From positions 844,477-908,476 of the forward strand of contig CAJNDT010002002.1 in the NCBI GenBank assembly GCA_905221615.1: 64,000 nt of DNA. The letters run 5' to 3'. Below the pieces are notes generated by a model. It saw nothing but the letters and a program-made list of their open reading frames with translations. It had not been told where the DNA came from and did no database searches. This DNA comes from Symbiodinium sp. CCMP2592. Lineage: Eukaryota; Sar; Dinophyceae; Suessiales; Symbiodiniaceae. Within the stretch, counting starts at the first letter, position 1. The number at the start of each line of letters is the position of its first letter. Positions 30,880 to 41,400 of the stretch are shown here, in pieces. The position numbers and the translations under genes were made by a program.

Positions 30880-30989
30880 CTAGGACCCAGAGTAGGCCCT
30901 TATTCCCTTTTGAGGGTTCAGGTTCCCTTATAAACCCCTTTTAACCAAAAAGGGCACCCTTTTTATTCCTAGGTTACTCTTAGGTCTAG
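30880..30989. mobile_element. Palindromic element, family E
   Basis: CTAGGACCCAGAGTAGGCCC at the left, CCTAGGTTACTCTTAGGTCT at the right. Confidence 0.8.
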
Positions 30990-31012
30990 GTAATAAGGAG
31001 CCCACCAAATCC

Positions 31013-31345
31013 CTACTAGTAAGGCCCCGGCATTACTCGAGGGCTGTTAACAAGGAACCCCCGCAGAACCCGAATTACTTGAGGGCTGTTAATCGGGAAC
31101 CCCCCCAAACCCTGTTCCAATTTGTAAGGCCTCTACACTACTTGAGGGCTGTTCATAAGGAACCCCCAAAACCTTAATCTAACCAGTAAGGACTCTGGAT
31201 TACTTGAGCGTTGTTAATAGGGACCCCCCGAACCCTATTTTAATTAGTCAGGCTCCTAAGCTCCTACACGACTTGAGGGCTGTTCATAAGGAACCCCAAA
31301 CCCTCATCTAGCTAGTAAGGCACCTGGATTACTTGAGGGCTGCCC
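31013..31345. repeat. ~60-bp tandem repeat, five to six diverged copies
   Basis: Each unit has TACTTGAGGGCTGTTAATAA, then GGAACCCCCAAAACCCT and a TCTAATTAGTAAGGC phrase. The same phrase is dispersed elsewhere and is the insertion target of the LINE at 15724. Confidence 0.75.
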
Positions 31346-31500
31346 TAAACCCTTAAACCCTAAACCCCAAACCCCTAAACCCTAAACCCTTAAACCCTAA
31401 ACCCTAAACCCTTAAACCCTAAACCCTTAAACCCTAAACCCTGAACCCTTAAACCCTTAAACCCTAAACCCTAAACCCTTAAACCCCAAACCCTAAACCG
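31346..31500 (-). repeat. Interstitial telomere-type array (CCCTAAA)n
   Basis: About twenty units of CCCTAAA/CCCTTAAA, the longest telomere-like run in the window. Confidence 0.85.
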
Positions 31501-31696
31501 GGCTAATCCCTGAGGCTGGTTCGTAGATTTCAAAAGCTGGACGACTGAACCACCTGACCGGCCTCTTGGTTACTCAGATGCCTTTGACCGGGGGCAGGGG
31601 TGTAGGCTTTAGGGTTTAGGCTTTAGGGTTTAGGGTTTAGGGGGGTTTAGGGTTTAGGGTTTCAGGACCCTAAGGCAAATCCCTCAATGCAGTGTA

Positions 31697-31726
31697 ACTT
31701 ATATATATATATATATGTATAGATAT
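31697..31726. repeat. (AT)n microsatellite
   Basis: An alternating TA run broken by TATGTATAGATA. Confidence 0.75.
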
Positions 31727-31929
31727 ACCCCGTAGGCAGTTATAAGAAGGGTTACGAGTCCACCGGTATGCGTTATAGCTCTTGTTGTCGTACCTATAAC
31801 CCTACTTCTACCGACCCATGAACCTCCAAGTGCGTTCTGTGGTCTCGGTATAACATGGTCTATCTAAGCAACTCCTCTCGAGCCTCTCATTTTCCAGTCT
31901 TTCAGAAGCTCGAGGATGACCCTAATCCA

Positions 31930-32029
31930 AAATTCCATGTACCCATAAAGAGATACATGGGCCCCAAAGTACCTATATAGGGACTACATGAAGGCCAATG
32001 TATATACTCTATGAGTACATGGACCGTTA
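31930..32029. mobile_element. MITE-like palindrome, family F
   Basis: ATTCCATGTACCCATAAAGA at the left, CTATGAGTACATGGACC at the right. Confidence 0.75.
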
Positions 32030-33132
32030 GGGTAAACTCGTTTAGGGTTTAGAGGCTTTGTCCTGAACTGCTTGGCCATCTTGAGTTCCTCGTGGTGATG
32101 CATTTGCGGAGGTATTGTGGCTTCTTTTTTTGTTGTTGGGTGGTCCGGAGCCTGAATCCCGAACTTCAAACCTTGGAAACTATGGCGAAAGTCATGGCAG
32201 TAAGCCCGAAGCAAACCGTTCAGAATAGAGCATCCGGTGACAAAACAACATGCAGTGCTCTCAGGTGTCGCTACATCGAGTACCACCTCACTCAGCTCTC
32301 CACAAGACCGGCATCAAGGCGAACATGTCCTCGGATCGGCTACATCAGCGAGCTACCGAATGGCATGGTCGTCGGTGGAGGTCAAGGGACTGGCTGCCAC
32401 ACTCAAAGTGTGGGCGTTTGATGCCTGTTGCTGGAGATCACCAGGAAGGGGCCGGCATCAAGGACATCAAAAGGTGGGGTGAATCAAGGCCGAGTGAAGG
32501 ACGCCTTCTACGAGCACCCTAAACCCTAAACCCCTAAACCGTACCCTAAACCCTAAACCCTAAACTCTGAACCGCGGCTCACCCTGAGTTGGGATGCCCC
32601 CCCAACCTCCACAGCCTTGAAAGATGGAGATGGCGGTGAAGAAGTAGGGTGCAGCGCCTCATCGCTGCGTTCGAAGAAGATTCTTTGAGACCTTGGCTCA
32701 TGTGTGCTTCTCGAGTAGAGTAGAGTGTAGTAGATATACATGCACTTAGGGCATAGGGTCTTTAATGATTAAAGACCTTAACTAATGATTGCAGTACGAT
32801 TTGGTAATACATCTGTACTTTATAGTTAAGCAAGCACGATCAGAAGGGTATGGCAAGAGTTGCTGACTGGTCGCATCCCCAGTATCAGTAGTATCCTGTC
32901 ATCATCATTACTATGATCATGATTATTACTAGTATTTCTATGATCATGCTATTGTAAATACCATCCATACCGTGAGGCATTTGGATCTCCAGTTTCTGCA
33001 CTACCCTTCGGTTTCCTAAACCCTAAACCCCTCCCGATCCCCTTATACAAACCCGTAGATGAACCCTTCCCTAAGGCTCCAAACCGGGGGGGGGTTCGGC
33101 TTTGGGGGCTAGGGTTTGGGGCCCTACTTACA

Positions 33133-33252
33133 GGATCATGGGACTTAGTAAGTAGGTAGTAAGTAGACTTCTAAGTACCCCAAAAGGGACCCTAATTGGG
33201 GTTATGGTACTTATAAGTCCCTAAAATAACCAGTTGCTAAGTCCCCCGACCC
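33133..33252. mobile_element. MITE-like palindrome, family G
   Basis: GGATCATGGGACTTAGTAAG at the left and a degraded CTAAGTCCCCCGACC at the right. Confidence 0.65.
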
Positions 33253-33297
33253 TCCAGGGTCCCGGAGCCTTGGGGTTTAGGAGCCCTTGAAGGAAGG

Positions 33298-33410
33298 CTA
33301 GGACCCAGAGTAGGCCCTTATTCCCTTTTTGGAGGGTTCAGGTTCCCTTATAAACCCCTTTAAACCAAAAAGGGGCACCCTTTTTATTCCTAGGTTACTC
33401 TTAGGTCTAG
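33298..33410. mobile_element. Palindromic element, family E
   Basis: CTAGGACCCAGAGTAGGCCC at the left, CCTAGGTTACTCTTAGGTCT at the right. The family F relative starts 10 bases later. Confidence 0.8.
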
Positions 33411-33420
33411 AAGGTTTCCC

Positions 33421-33527
33421 TAAGACTCCATGTGCCCATATAGTAGGTACTTAGCCCTTAAAGGGGTCCCTATATGGGTACTTTAAGGCCTAAGTACCTA
33501 CTATATGGCTACATGGAGCCTTTGGGT
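33421..33527. mobile_element. Palindrome related to family F
   Basis: AAGACTCCATGTGCCCATAT at the left and ATATGGCTACATGGAGCCTT at the right; internal arms AGTAGGTACTTAG pair as well. Confidence 0.75.
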
Positions 33528-33622
33528 TTGAGGGAACCCCAAACGCCTAAAGTCCCGCGAGTAACCTTTAAGGGCAGACTTAGTGTTCTCAATAGTGGGG
33601 GGCATAGGCTCAAAGGGGAAAA

Positions 33623-33740
33623 GGAGGGACCCTTAATAAGGACCCTTTAGGTATATACCCTTAATATAGCAATTATGTAGCCCATTATGTAGCCCATTAT
33701 ATAGCCCATTATATAGCCCATTATAGGGTAGGGGTCCCCT
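33623..33740. mobile_element. MITE-like palindrome, family I
   Basis: Begins GGAGGGACCCTTAATAAGGA and ends TAGGGTAGGGGTCCCC. The centre contains four tandem TATGTAGCCCAT / TATATAGCCCAT units. Confidence 0.75.
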
Positions 33741-34311
33741 TTGATAGGCTGTGCTAAAGAGTAGGTTTAGGGTTTAGGGTGTATAGGGTTTCAAAGGTTT
33801 CATTATAGGATTCCTTAAACCTCAAACCCTTACTCCAAAATCCTAAACCCAAATCCCTAAACCCTCAACCCCAAAAATCCCGACGTAAAGTCCCAAAGTA
33901 GGCATAATGGTGGCCCAGCACCTGTAAACGGCTGTGATTCTACATAGTTTAGGGGTCCAGGTAAACCCTAAACTAGAGATAAAGGGTTTTGTTAGGGCTT
34001 GTGGGTACGGTTCACGTGTTAGGGGTTGGCCTTAGGAATATATATGCTCAAGGCTTACTTGAGAACTTTCTGCGGTCTAGAAGTTTGAGAAAGACTTCAA
34101 GGACACGACAAGAGCAACTACACCACGCTCAAGCATCAACTCTTACTTACGGGCATTTGAACGATGCGAGAAGCACAAGTGAACCATATTTGATCCTCAG
34201 ACTCAGACTTCGCCCCAAGGATCCAAAGGATCCAATAATTGGGTATTTGGGCTTAGGATATTCGTTAAGTAGGCTACTAGTTTGGAGAGTGTATGATAAT
34301 TGGGTACCCAG

Positions 34312-34418
34312 GGACTCCCACATCCCTTAATTAAGGAATATACCTTAAATCATATTATATTAGGGATCCCTACTATAACTGCAGGATTATTCCCTAAGTA
34401 AGGCATATTGGAGTCTCT
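34312..34418. mobile_element. MITE-like palindrome, family L
   Basis: GGACTCCCACATCCCTTAAT at the left and AAGGCATATTGGAGTCTC at the right. Confidence 0.7.
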
Positions 34419-34467
34419 GGTCTCTGGGCACATGGACCCTTAGGGTTGGCCCCTAAACCATGGGCAG

Positions 34468-34534
34468 GTGTCCTGACGAAGGATGACCAGGGACGCTTCC
34501 GCTTTGACGCTCGGACGTTGTGCACCGATGTGAG
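34468..34534 (+). CDS. Possible exon, unknown protein
   Basis: Acceptor GGGCAG and donor GTTTTAGGG bound a repeat-free 67-nt stretch that reads VLTKDDQGRFRFDARTLCTD (then V). Hydrophilic; family not recognised. The donor again lies at the start of telomere-like sequence. It may belong to the gene upstream of the light-harvesting exons. Confidence 0.4.
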
Positions 34535-34928
34535 GTTTTAGGGTTTAGCGTTCAGGGTTTTAGGGTTTTTGGGTTTAGGGTTTTAGTGTTTTAGAGTTTA
34601 GGGCTTAGGGTTTAGGGTTTTAGGGTTTTGGGGTTTTGGGGGCTGAGGGTTCACCACCCTGGTAGGCGCCTGTCAATCCCCAACAAACCCGAAACCCCTA
34701 AGAGTGACGCCCTGAACCCTGAGACCCAAGCCCTGAATCCTGTACCCGACCTCTAGACCCCTAAAATTCCAAACCCCCAAACTTCCAAACCCCCAAACCC
34801 CTAAACCCCCAAACCCTAAACCCCCAACCCCCTAAACCCCTAAATCTAAGCCCCTCAACCCCCAAAGCACTAAACCCCTAAACCCCCAAAACCTTAAACC
34901 CCCAAACCCGCAAAGCCCAAATCGGCAG
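34535..34928. other. Intron-like telomere-repeat text
   Basis: TTTAGGG units to about 34650, then CCCTAAA/CCCCCAAA units to 34918. The orientation of the repeats flips within the stretch. Confidence 0.6.
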
Positions 34929-34998
34929 TAAGGATGCTCCTGAGACTCCCATCGTCCCGGAGGAGCAGCCGGGCGTGTCACTCGGCTGGCTAATATAG
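34929..34998 (+). CDS. Possible exon; C-terminal segment of an antenna protein?
   Basis: After ATCGGCAG the frame reads KDAPETPIVPEEQPGVSLGW, then LI and TAG. Light-harvesting proteins of dinoflagellates typically continue after the third helix with TGKDA..., so this could be the C-terminal exon of an upstream antenna gene or polyprotein unit in tandem with the one at 38386. The motif is only three residues, so the assignment is weak. Confidence 0.32.
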
Positions 34999-35006
34999 AG
35001 GCCCTA

Positions 35007-35107
35007 CTGTTGATTATATAAATCCTGCATTGCCTGAAGGACCCTAAACTATGATAATTATGGTATATTCCTTACTATGGGTCATGCAGGATTTATATCA
35101 TCAACCG
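35007..35107. mobile_element. MITE-like palindrome, family B
   Basis: CTGTTGATTATATAAATCC at the left, GGATTTATATCATCAACCG at the right; TA on both sides. Confidence 0.87.
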
Positions 35108-35330
35108 TAATTACTAGAATAGTGTTTTGCGGTACATTCTTCTTTTACTATGATAAGGAAGCACCCCCCAAAAACCTGTATAGATAATTCTTACAGCCCC
35201 TGTTTTACTTGCCCAAGGGCTAAGGGTGGTTTAGGGTTCAGGGTCGAGGGCTGAGGGCTTAGGGTAGAACCGCTAAACTCCTAAACCCCCAACTAACACC
35301 GGAAAAGTAGACCGGACTTTCAAAACCTTA

Positions 35331-35434
35331 CCTGTAGTCTCCATTGTAGTTCCGTTTTTTGGTTTAACCAGTTATATATATGGTAAAGATCCGATAAGGT
35401 AACCGTAAAAAGGAGCTACAATGGAGACTACAGG
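35331..35434. mobile_element. MITE-like palindrome, family K
   Basis: CCTGTAGTCTCCATTGTAGT at the left and ACAATGGAGACTACAGG at the right; TA on both sides. Reading inward, CCATTGTAGTTCCGTTTTTTGG (22-base span, one of them variable) closely matches the left end of the 16.4-kb element at 42475-42496. Confidence 0.88.
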
Positions 35435-35455
35435 TACAACCTTAACCATTAAACC

Positions 35456-35560
35456 TTGGGTACGGCCCCCACTCAGTTTGGAATATTCATAATATAGATA
35501 TATACGGCCCTTCATAGTAGCCCTATTATAGACTGTTAATGTATAGGGGGCCGTACCCAA
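35456..35560. mobile_element. MITE-like palindrome, family M
   Basis: TTGGGTACGGCCCCCACTC at the left and AGGGGGCCGTACCCAA at the right. Confidence 0.82.
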
Positions 35561-35658
35561 ATCAAACCCCTGATCCGCTTAGGGTGGTTTCCAGCCAAGG
35601 TAACCAAGGACGCAACAAAGCCACAGACACAACTTCTGAGATCCTGGAAACTAAGCCT

Positions 35659-35758
35659 AAGGGTCCATGTACTCATATAGAGATACGTGGGCCCCAATGT
35701 ACCTATATAGGGACTACATTAAGGCCAATGTATATACTATATGAGTACACGGACCCTT
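35659..35758. mobile_element. MITE-like palindrome, family F (inverted centre)
   Basis: AAGGGTCCATGTACTCATAT at the left, ATATGAGTACACGGACCCTT at the right. Confidence 0.83.
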
Positions 35759-36458
35759 AGGGCTAAGCAACATCGCCTTATCATCCTCCCGGCCCCAAGC
35801 CCTAAACCTTGAGCCCGTAGGAACAAGAGCCTGAAACCGTATCCTAAACCCCAAACTCTCAAACCCTACAAAATAGTAGGTTAGGACCCATAAATCAGAG
35901 GGTCTAACCCCCAAAACAGTAGGTTTTTGGATCCCTAGGCAAACTCTCAAACCCTAAACCCCACCCTAAACCCGAAAGACCTTAGGCCCTCCTAAACCCT
36001 AGACCCTGAATCCTCAAAATCTAAAACCCTAAACCAACTGAGCCCGACCCCACACCCGCAAAGGCCCTAAACCCTAAACTCTATATCCCTAAAGGCCCTA
36101 AAGCCCTAACAATATTTTTTTTAAAGCAAACCTATATAAACCCCTAAAGGCCCTAAACCCCTAACCCTTAGGACCATGCCTCCAAACCCTAAATCCCTAA
36201 GCCCTTTAAACCACTAAAGGCCCTAAACTCTAACCCCTTCAGGCCCCAAAGCCCGGAACCCTTAGGACCCCAAACCCTAGGGTTTAGGGTTTAGGGTTTA
36301 GGGTTTAGGGAACCCTTTAAACCGCAAATCCTTAAATTAACCCTAAATCCTAAGACCCTACGCCCTCAGGCCCTGAAGCCCGTAACCCATCGGACCATGC
36401 CTCCAAACCCTGAACCCCATAGATCCCTTTATAGATCCCTATAAGGAACCCGTAAAAG

Positions 36459-38379
36459 CTACTAAGTCCCATGATCCTTTAAGTAACCTTATAAAACCCC
36501 TCTTATAGAGCTCAGAACCATTTAAGGAACCCTTTAAGGAACCCTTTAAGTTACTAAGTCCCATGATCCTGTAAGTAACCTTATAAAACCCCTCTTATAG
36601 AGCTCAGAACCATTTAAGGAACCCTTTAAGGAACCCTTTAAGTTACTAAGTCCCATGATCCTTTAAGTAACCTTATAAAACCCCTCTTATAGAGCTCAGA
36701 ACCATTTAAGGAACCCTTTAAGGAACCCTTTAAGTTGCTAAGTCCCATGATCCTGTAAGTAACCTTATAAAACCCCTCTTATAGAGCTCAGAACCATTTA
36801 AGGAACCCTTTAAGGAACCCTTTAAGTTACTAAGTCCCATGATCCTTTAAGTAACCTTATAAAACCCCTCTTATAGAGCTCAGAACCATTTAAGGAACCC
36901 TTTAAGGAACCCTTTAAGTTACTAAGTCCCATGAGTAAGTAACCTTATAAAACCCCTCTTATAGAGCTCAGACCATTTAAGGAACCCTTTAAGGAACCCT
37001 TTAAGTTACTAAGTCCCATGATCCTTTAAGTAACCTTATAAAACCCCTCTTATAGAGCTCAGAACCCTTTAAGGAACCCTTTAAGTTACTAAGTCCCATG
37101 ATCCTTTAAGTAACCTTATAAAACCCCTCTTATAGAGCTCAGAACCATTTAAGGAACCCTTTAAGGAACCCTTTAAGTTACTAAGTCCCATGATCCTTTA
37201 AGTAACCTTATAAAACCCCCTCTTATAGAGCTCAGAACCATTTAAGGAACCCTTTAAGGAACCCTTTAAGTTACTAAGTCCCATGATCCTTTAAGTAACC
37301 TTATAAAACCCCTCTTATAGAGCTCAGAACCATTTAAGGAACCCTTTAAGGAACCCTTTAAGTTACTAAGTCCCATGATCCTTTAAGTAACCTTATAAAA
37401 CCCCTCTTATAGAGCTCAGAACCATTTAAGGAACCCTTTAAGGAACCCTTTAAGTTACTAAGTCCCATGATCCTGTAAGTAACCTTATAAAACCCCTCTT
37501 ATAGAGCTCAGAACCATTTAAGGAACCCTTTAAGGAACCCTTTAAGTTACTAAGTCCCATGATCCTTTAAGTAACCTTATAAAACCCCTCTTATAGAGCT
37601 CAGAACCATTTAAGGAACCCTTTAAGGAACCCTTTAGTTACTAAGTCCCATGATCCTTTAAGTAACCTTATAAAACCCCTCTTATAGAGCTCAGAACCAT
37701 TTAAGGAACCCTTTAAGGAACCCTTTAAGTTACTAAGTCCCATGATCCTTTAAGTAACCTTATAAAACCCCTCTTATAGAGCTCAGAACCATTTAAGGAA
37801 CCCTTTAAGGAACCCTTTAAGTTACTAAGTCCCATGATCCTTTAAGTAACCTTATAAAACCCCTCTTATAGAGCTCAGAACCATTTAAGGAACCCTTTAA
37901 GTTACTAAGTCCCATGATCCTTTAAGTAACCTTATAAAACCCCTCTTATAGAGCTCAGAACCATTTAAGGAACCCTTTAAGGAACCCTTTAAGTTACTAA
38001 GTCCCATGATCCTTTAAGTAACCTTATAAAACCCCTCTTATAGAGCTCAGAACCATTTAAGGGAACCCTTTAAGTTACTAAGTCCCATGATCCTTTAAGT
38101 AACCTTATAAAACCCCTCTTATAGAGCTCAGAACCATTTAAGGAACCCTTTAAGGAACCCTTTAAGTTACTAAGTCCCATGATCCTTTAAGTAACCTTAT
38201 AAAACCCCTCTTATAGAGCTCAGAACCATTTAAGGAACCCTTTAAGGAACCCTTTAAGTTACTAAGTCCCATGATCCTGTAAGTAACCTTATAAAACCCC
38301 TCTTATAGAGCTCAGAACCATTTAAGGAACCCTTTAAGGAACCCTTTAAGTTACTAAGTCCCATGATCCTTTAAGTAAC
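36459..38379. repeat. 92-bp satellite, about 21 units
   Basis: The unit holds ACTAAGTCCCATGATCC, AAGTAACCTTATAAAACCCC, TCTTATAGAGCTCAGAACC and two or three TTTAAGGAACCC. Twenty-two ACTAAGTCCC/GCTAAGTCCC boundaries were counted. Units differ by single changes (ttt/tgt after GATCC), by missing GGAACCC copies, and by one deletion of ATCCT near 36933. The unit begins with the right arm of family G palindromes. The array ends six bases before the acceptor of the light-harvesting exon at 38386. Confidence 0.93.
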
Positions 38380-38385
38380 TCTTAG

Positions 38386-38440
38386 GACCATGCCTTTGGG
38401 CTTCTTCGACCCCCTGGGCTTTTCGAAGAGCGGCGTCTTT
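38386..38440 (+). CDS. Light-harvesting gene, exon 1 of those seen
   Basis: Acceptor ...CTCTTAG|G; reads TMPLGFFDPLGFSKSG. PLGFFDPLGF is the signature just before helix 1 in dinoflagellate antenna proteins. The end is uncertain: there is no clear GT at the homology break and a GC donor near 38426 is possible. The Met may or may not be a start. Confidence 0.78.
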
Positions 38441-41400
38441 GACGCGATTCCTTCATGGGGGTGTGGGGGGAGGGGGTTCACGGCTTCCTTTAAAGGCTCC
38501 TTTAAAGGGATCTATAGGGTTTCCTTTAAGGGTTCCTTTAAAGGGTTTAGGGGTTTTAGGGTTTAGGGAGTAATTACTACGGTTGATGATATAAATCCTG
38601 CATTACCTCAAGGACTCTAAACTATGGGAATCATGGTATAATCTCTATTATATGTAATGCAGGATTTATATCATCAACAACATGGCCCGTTACTGTATGG
38701 GGGCAGTGCCCAACCCATAGCCCAAGAACAATCCGAAGCCTTGAGGCTATCAGGCTCGAACAACGCTTAAGAATCAAGAACCTGTTCCTCCAAGAAGGCT
38801 TCACTTTCCTACTCTGAGGGTCCAAGAAACTAGTCCTTGCTCGTGGCTGTGTACCTGAAATGGATGACAAAAAGCACGGGGTACTTTGGGCGGCTAAACC
38901 CCAAACTCTCAAACCGAATCCACACTCGCACTGGTATGATTCTTGAGCCGCGAGGTGTCATTCTTGGGCCGCGAGGTGAAGTATGACAGAAGAAAAACCA
39001 ACATGAATGAAGACGTCCTTACAACGTGGACAGCCCTTAGCAGCCTTACCAAAACCTGAAGCAACCAAGCCAGGCAACAACAACAACAGCGACAAATACA
39101 AAGGCATCAACTAACCCCAAGCCCTAAAACCCCAACCCCCCCTTCCCCCTCTAAAATACAAAACACTGAACGATCCCCCTCAAGCCTCAACCCTAAATCA
39201 GACCAACAACCGACCAAAAAAACCGAAGAATCAACAGGTCTCATGACCTTCCCCGGCGACTCCACCGGCTTCAAGCACCTCCGCACGGCGGTGTTTTGGA
39301 TGCACCGGCGGGGGAGTCTTCCGGTTTCCTGGTTTTGTGGTTTATTGCTTAGGGTGTAGGGTTTAGGTTTTGGAACTTTGACTTTGGGGTGTAGGGGTTC
39401 ATTTAGGCACTTTAGGCTTGAGGGGTTTGTCAAAGTGCAGATGCTAGTTTTTTTCGCCAGGTTACTGTGCCTGATGCGTCGTAATGATCCAGTAGTCCTT
39501 ACATGTACGTCTACAGTACCACAGTACCAGGAACAATTTGGTCTATCATCAAGCACAAAGCGAAAACCGTGAAAACAAAACCCTCAAAACCCTAAACCAT
39601 CCTGAATCCCTAGACCCCAAACCCCTACACCCTAAACCCTTATACCGTATTTCTCAGGAGATTAAGCACGGACGTTTCGCGATGATGGCCGCAACCGGAT
39701 CTCTCTTCGCCCACTTTGTGAAGCTCCTTGGCTATGTCAGCCCCCGACCTTACTTAAGGGATATATTCCTCAATTAAAGAATATGTCCCCTAGTTATAAG
39801 GAACATATCCCTTAGATCTTATCAGGGATCCTATTATAATATAAAGTATGTTCCTTCATTGAGGGATCTTAAAGTCCCCTAAACCCTAAACCCAACAAAC
39901 CCTATAGATCCCCAATTCTTAAAGGAACCCCTTGTAGGTTCCTTTAAGGGATGTTGGAAGGTCCTGGGGCCCTCACTCTCCGGTTTAGGGCCGTAGGGTT
40001 TACAGCAGAGGTTCAGGGTTTTTAGGGGCCTAAATAATTAGTAGCCTTCCCTTAGAGTCCCTACATTCAAGGTCCAAGTACTCCTTATGATAGTACTTCA
40101 GGGCTTTTTTCAGATATCCAAAACCATAAATAAGGACTACTTGGACCCTTAGGGCTAACCGATAAACCATGCTCCCCGAAAGGGCCCAGAACCCTAAAAC
40201 CGCGAAGCTTCTCTGAAGGCTCCCCGGCTTCGAAGACGTTCCCACCGGCTTGGCCGCCCTGAACACGACCAAGGCTTTTTGAGGGCGGCGGGCTTAGGAT
40301 TTACAGGGTTTAGGGTTTAGGGTTTAGGGTTCGGATCTTGTACGGAGTTTAGGGTTTAGAGTTTACGGTATTCTTTCGGGCAGTTTAGGATTAGGGTTTA
40401 AGGTTAGGGGTTTGTAGCTTAAAAGTTTGAGGGTGTAGGGTTTTTGGACTTATAATATCAGGTTAGAGGGTTATGCTTTTTCGGGTGGGTTAGGTTTAAG
40501 GTTTTAGTGTTTGAAAAATTTCAGGTTGAAGGTTTAGGGTTTAGAGTTTAAGTATTTCTTGTTTAAGCATAGGGTTCAGCCGCCGCAGTCGCTCTGAATG
40601 ATGCCCTACGGGTCCAAGCACGCAAATAAGTAGTAGGGCCTGCCGTACTGTATCAAAATCCGTTCCGAGCATAGCAGTAAGGGCATAAAGCCCAACTTGT
40701 TGCATTCTTCCAGCCTTCGGGCTCAGACTTGTTTTCCCTAAGCTGCCCGACTACTGTACAGATATAGTACCAAGACGGAGCGGTGACTATTCCTTGAAGG
40801 TCCACTCGTACTTGCATGGCATGGAAACCTCCCAAAACCCTTGCCCAGTGATTCCAGAGAACACACATGCATATCGAACAGCAACAAACTAAGCGATAGC
40901 CCACAAACCCTAGCCCCACGCCCCCAAACCCAAAACCCTCAGCCCAAAGCCCTAAGCCCTAAACCCTCCACCCTAAACCCTAAACCCAAAGCCTTGAACC
41001 CTAAACCCCAGACCCTAAACCCCAACCCCACCCTCCCCCCTTCTTCAAGCGTAGAAACGTCAGGGCGCCGAGGGCTTTGCCTTGCTGTTCTTCCTCATCG
41101 CCGGTCATGAGGCCTCTGTTTAGGGTTTAGGGAAAGTTTAGGGACTAGGGTTTAGGGAGTTTAGGGTTGAGGGTTTAGGGATTAGGGTTTTGAGAGTAGG
41201 GAGTTCAGAGTTGAGGGTTTAGGGATTAGGGTTTAGGGACTAGGGAGTTTAGGGGTTGAGGGTTTAGGGATTAGGGAGTTGAGGGTTTAGGGATTAGGGT
41301 GTAGCGATCACGGTTTATGGAATATGGAGTTTAGGGTTGAGGGTTCAGTGATTAGGGTTTGGGTTTAGGGTTTTAGGGTTTAGGGGTTTGGGTTTAGGGC

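Larger units (their letters stand above)
30007..34467. other. Long spacer; no recognised gene
   Basis: Palindromes of families E, F, G, H and I (listed), a five- to six-copy ~60-bp repeat (31013-31345) and a dense CCCTAAA array (31346-31500). Open plus frames at 30005-30400, 32092-32522 and 33989-34330 (three overlapping frames at 32240-32480) show no known domain; coding status is undecided. Confidence 0.45.
34999..36458. other. Spacer with MITEs
   Basis: Family B, K, M and F palindromes (listed) and CCCTAAA text. A TTTAGGG block at about 36283-36310 is embedded in the opposite orientation. Confidence 0.55.

Noticed and set aside
31346-31500. Possible chromosome end
   Set aside because: The telomere-type array is short, degenerate and followed by unrelated repeats and genes on both sides, so it is interstitial.
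33989-34330. 113-codon plus-strand frame
   Set aside because: Composition and content show no domain; it ends in a family L palindrome.
36459-38379. Possible CRISPR array
   Set aside because: The 92-bp units are contiguous with no unique spacers, and the organism is eukaryotic; it is a satellite.
39107-39556. 149-codon minus-strand frame
   Set aside because: It overlaps antenna exon 2 on the opposite strand, runs into telomere-like repeat text and has no recognisable domain.
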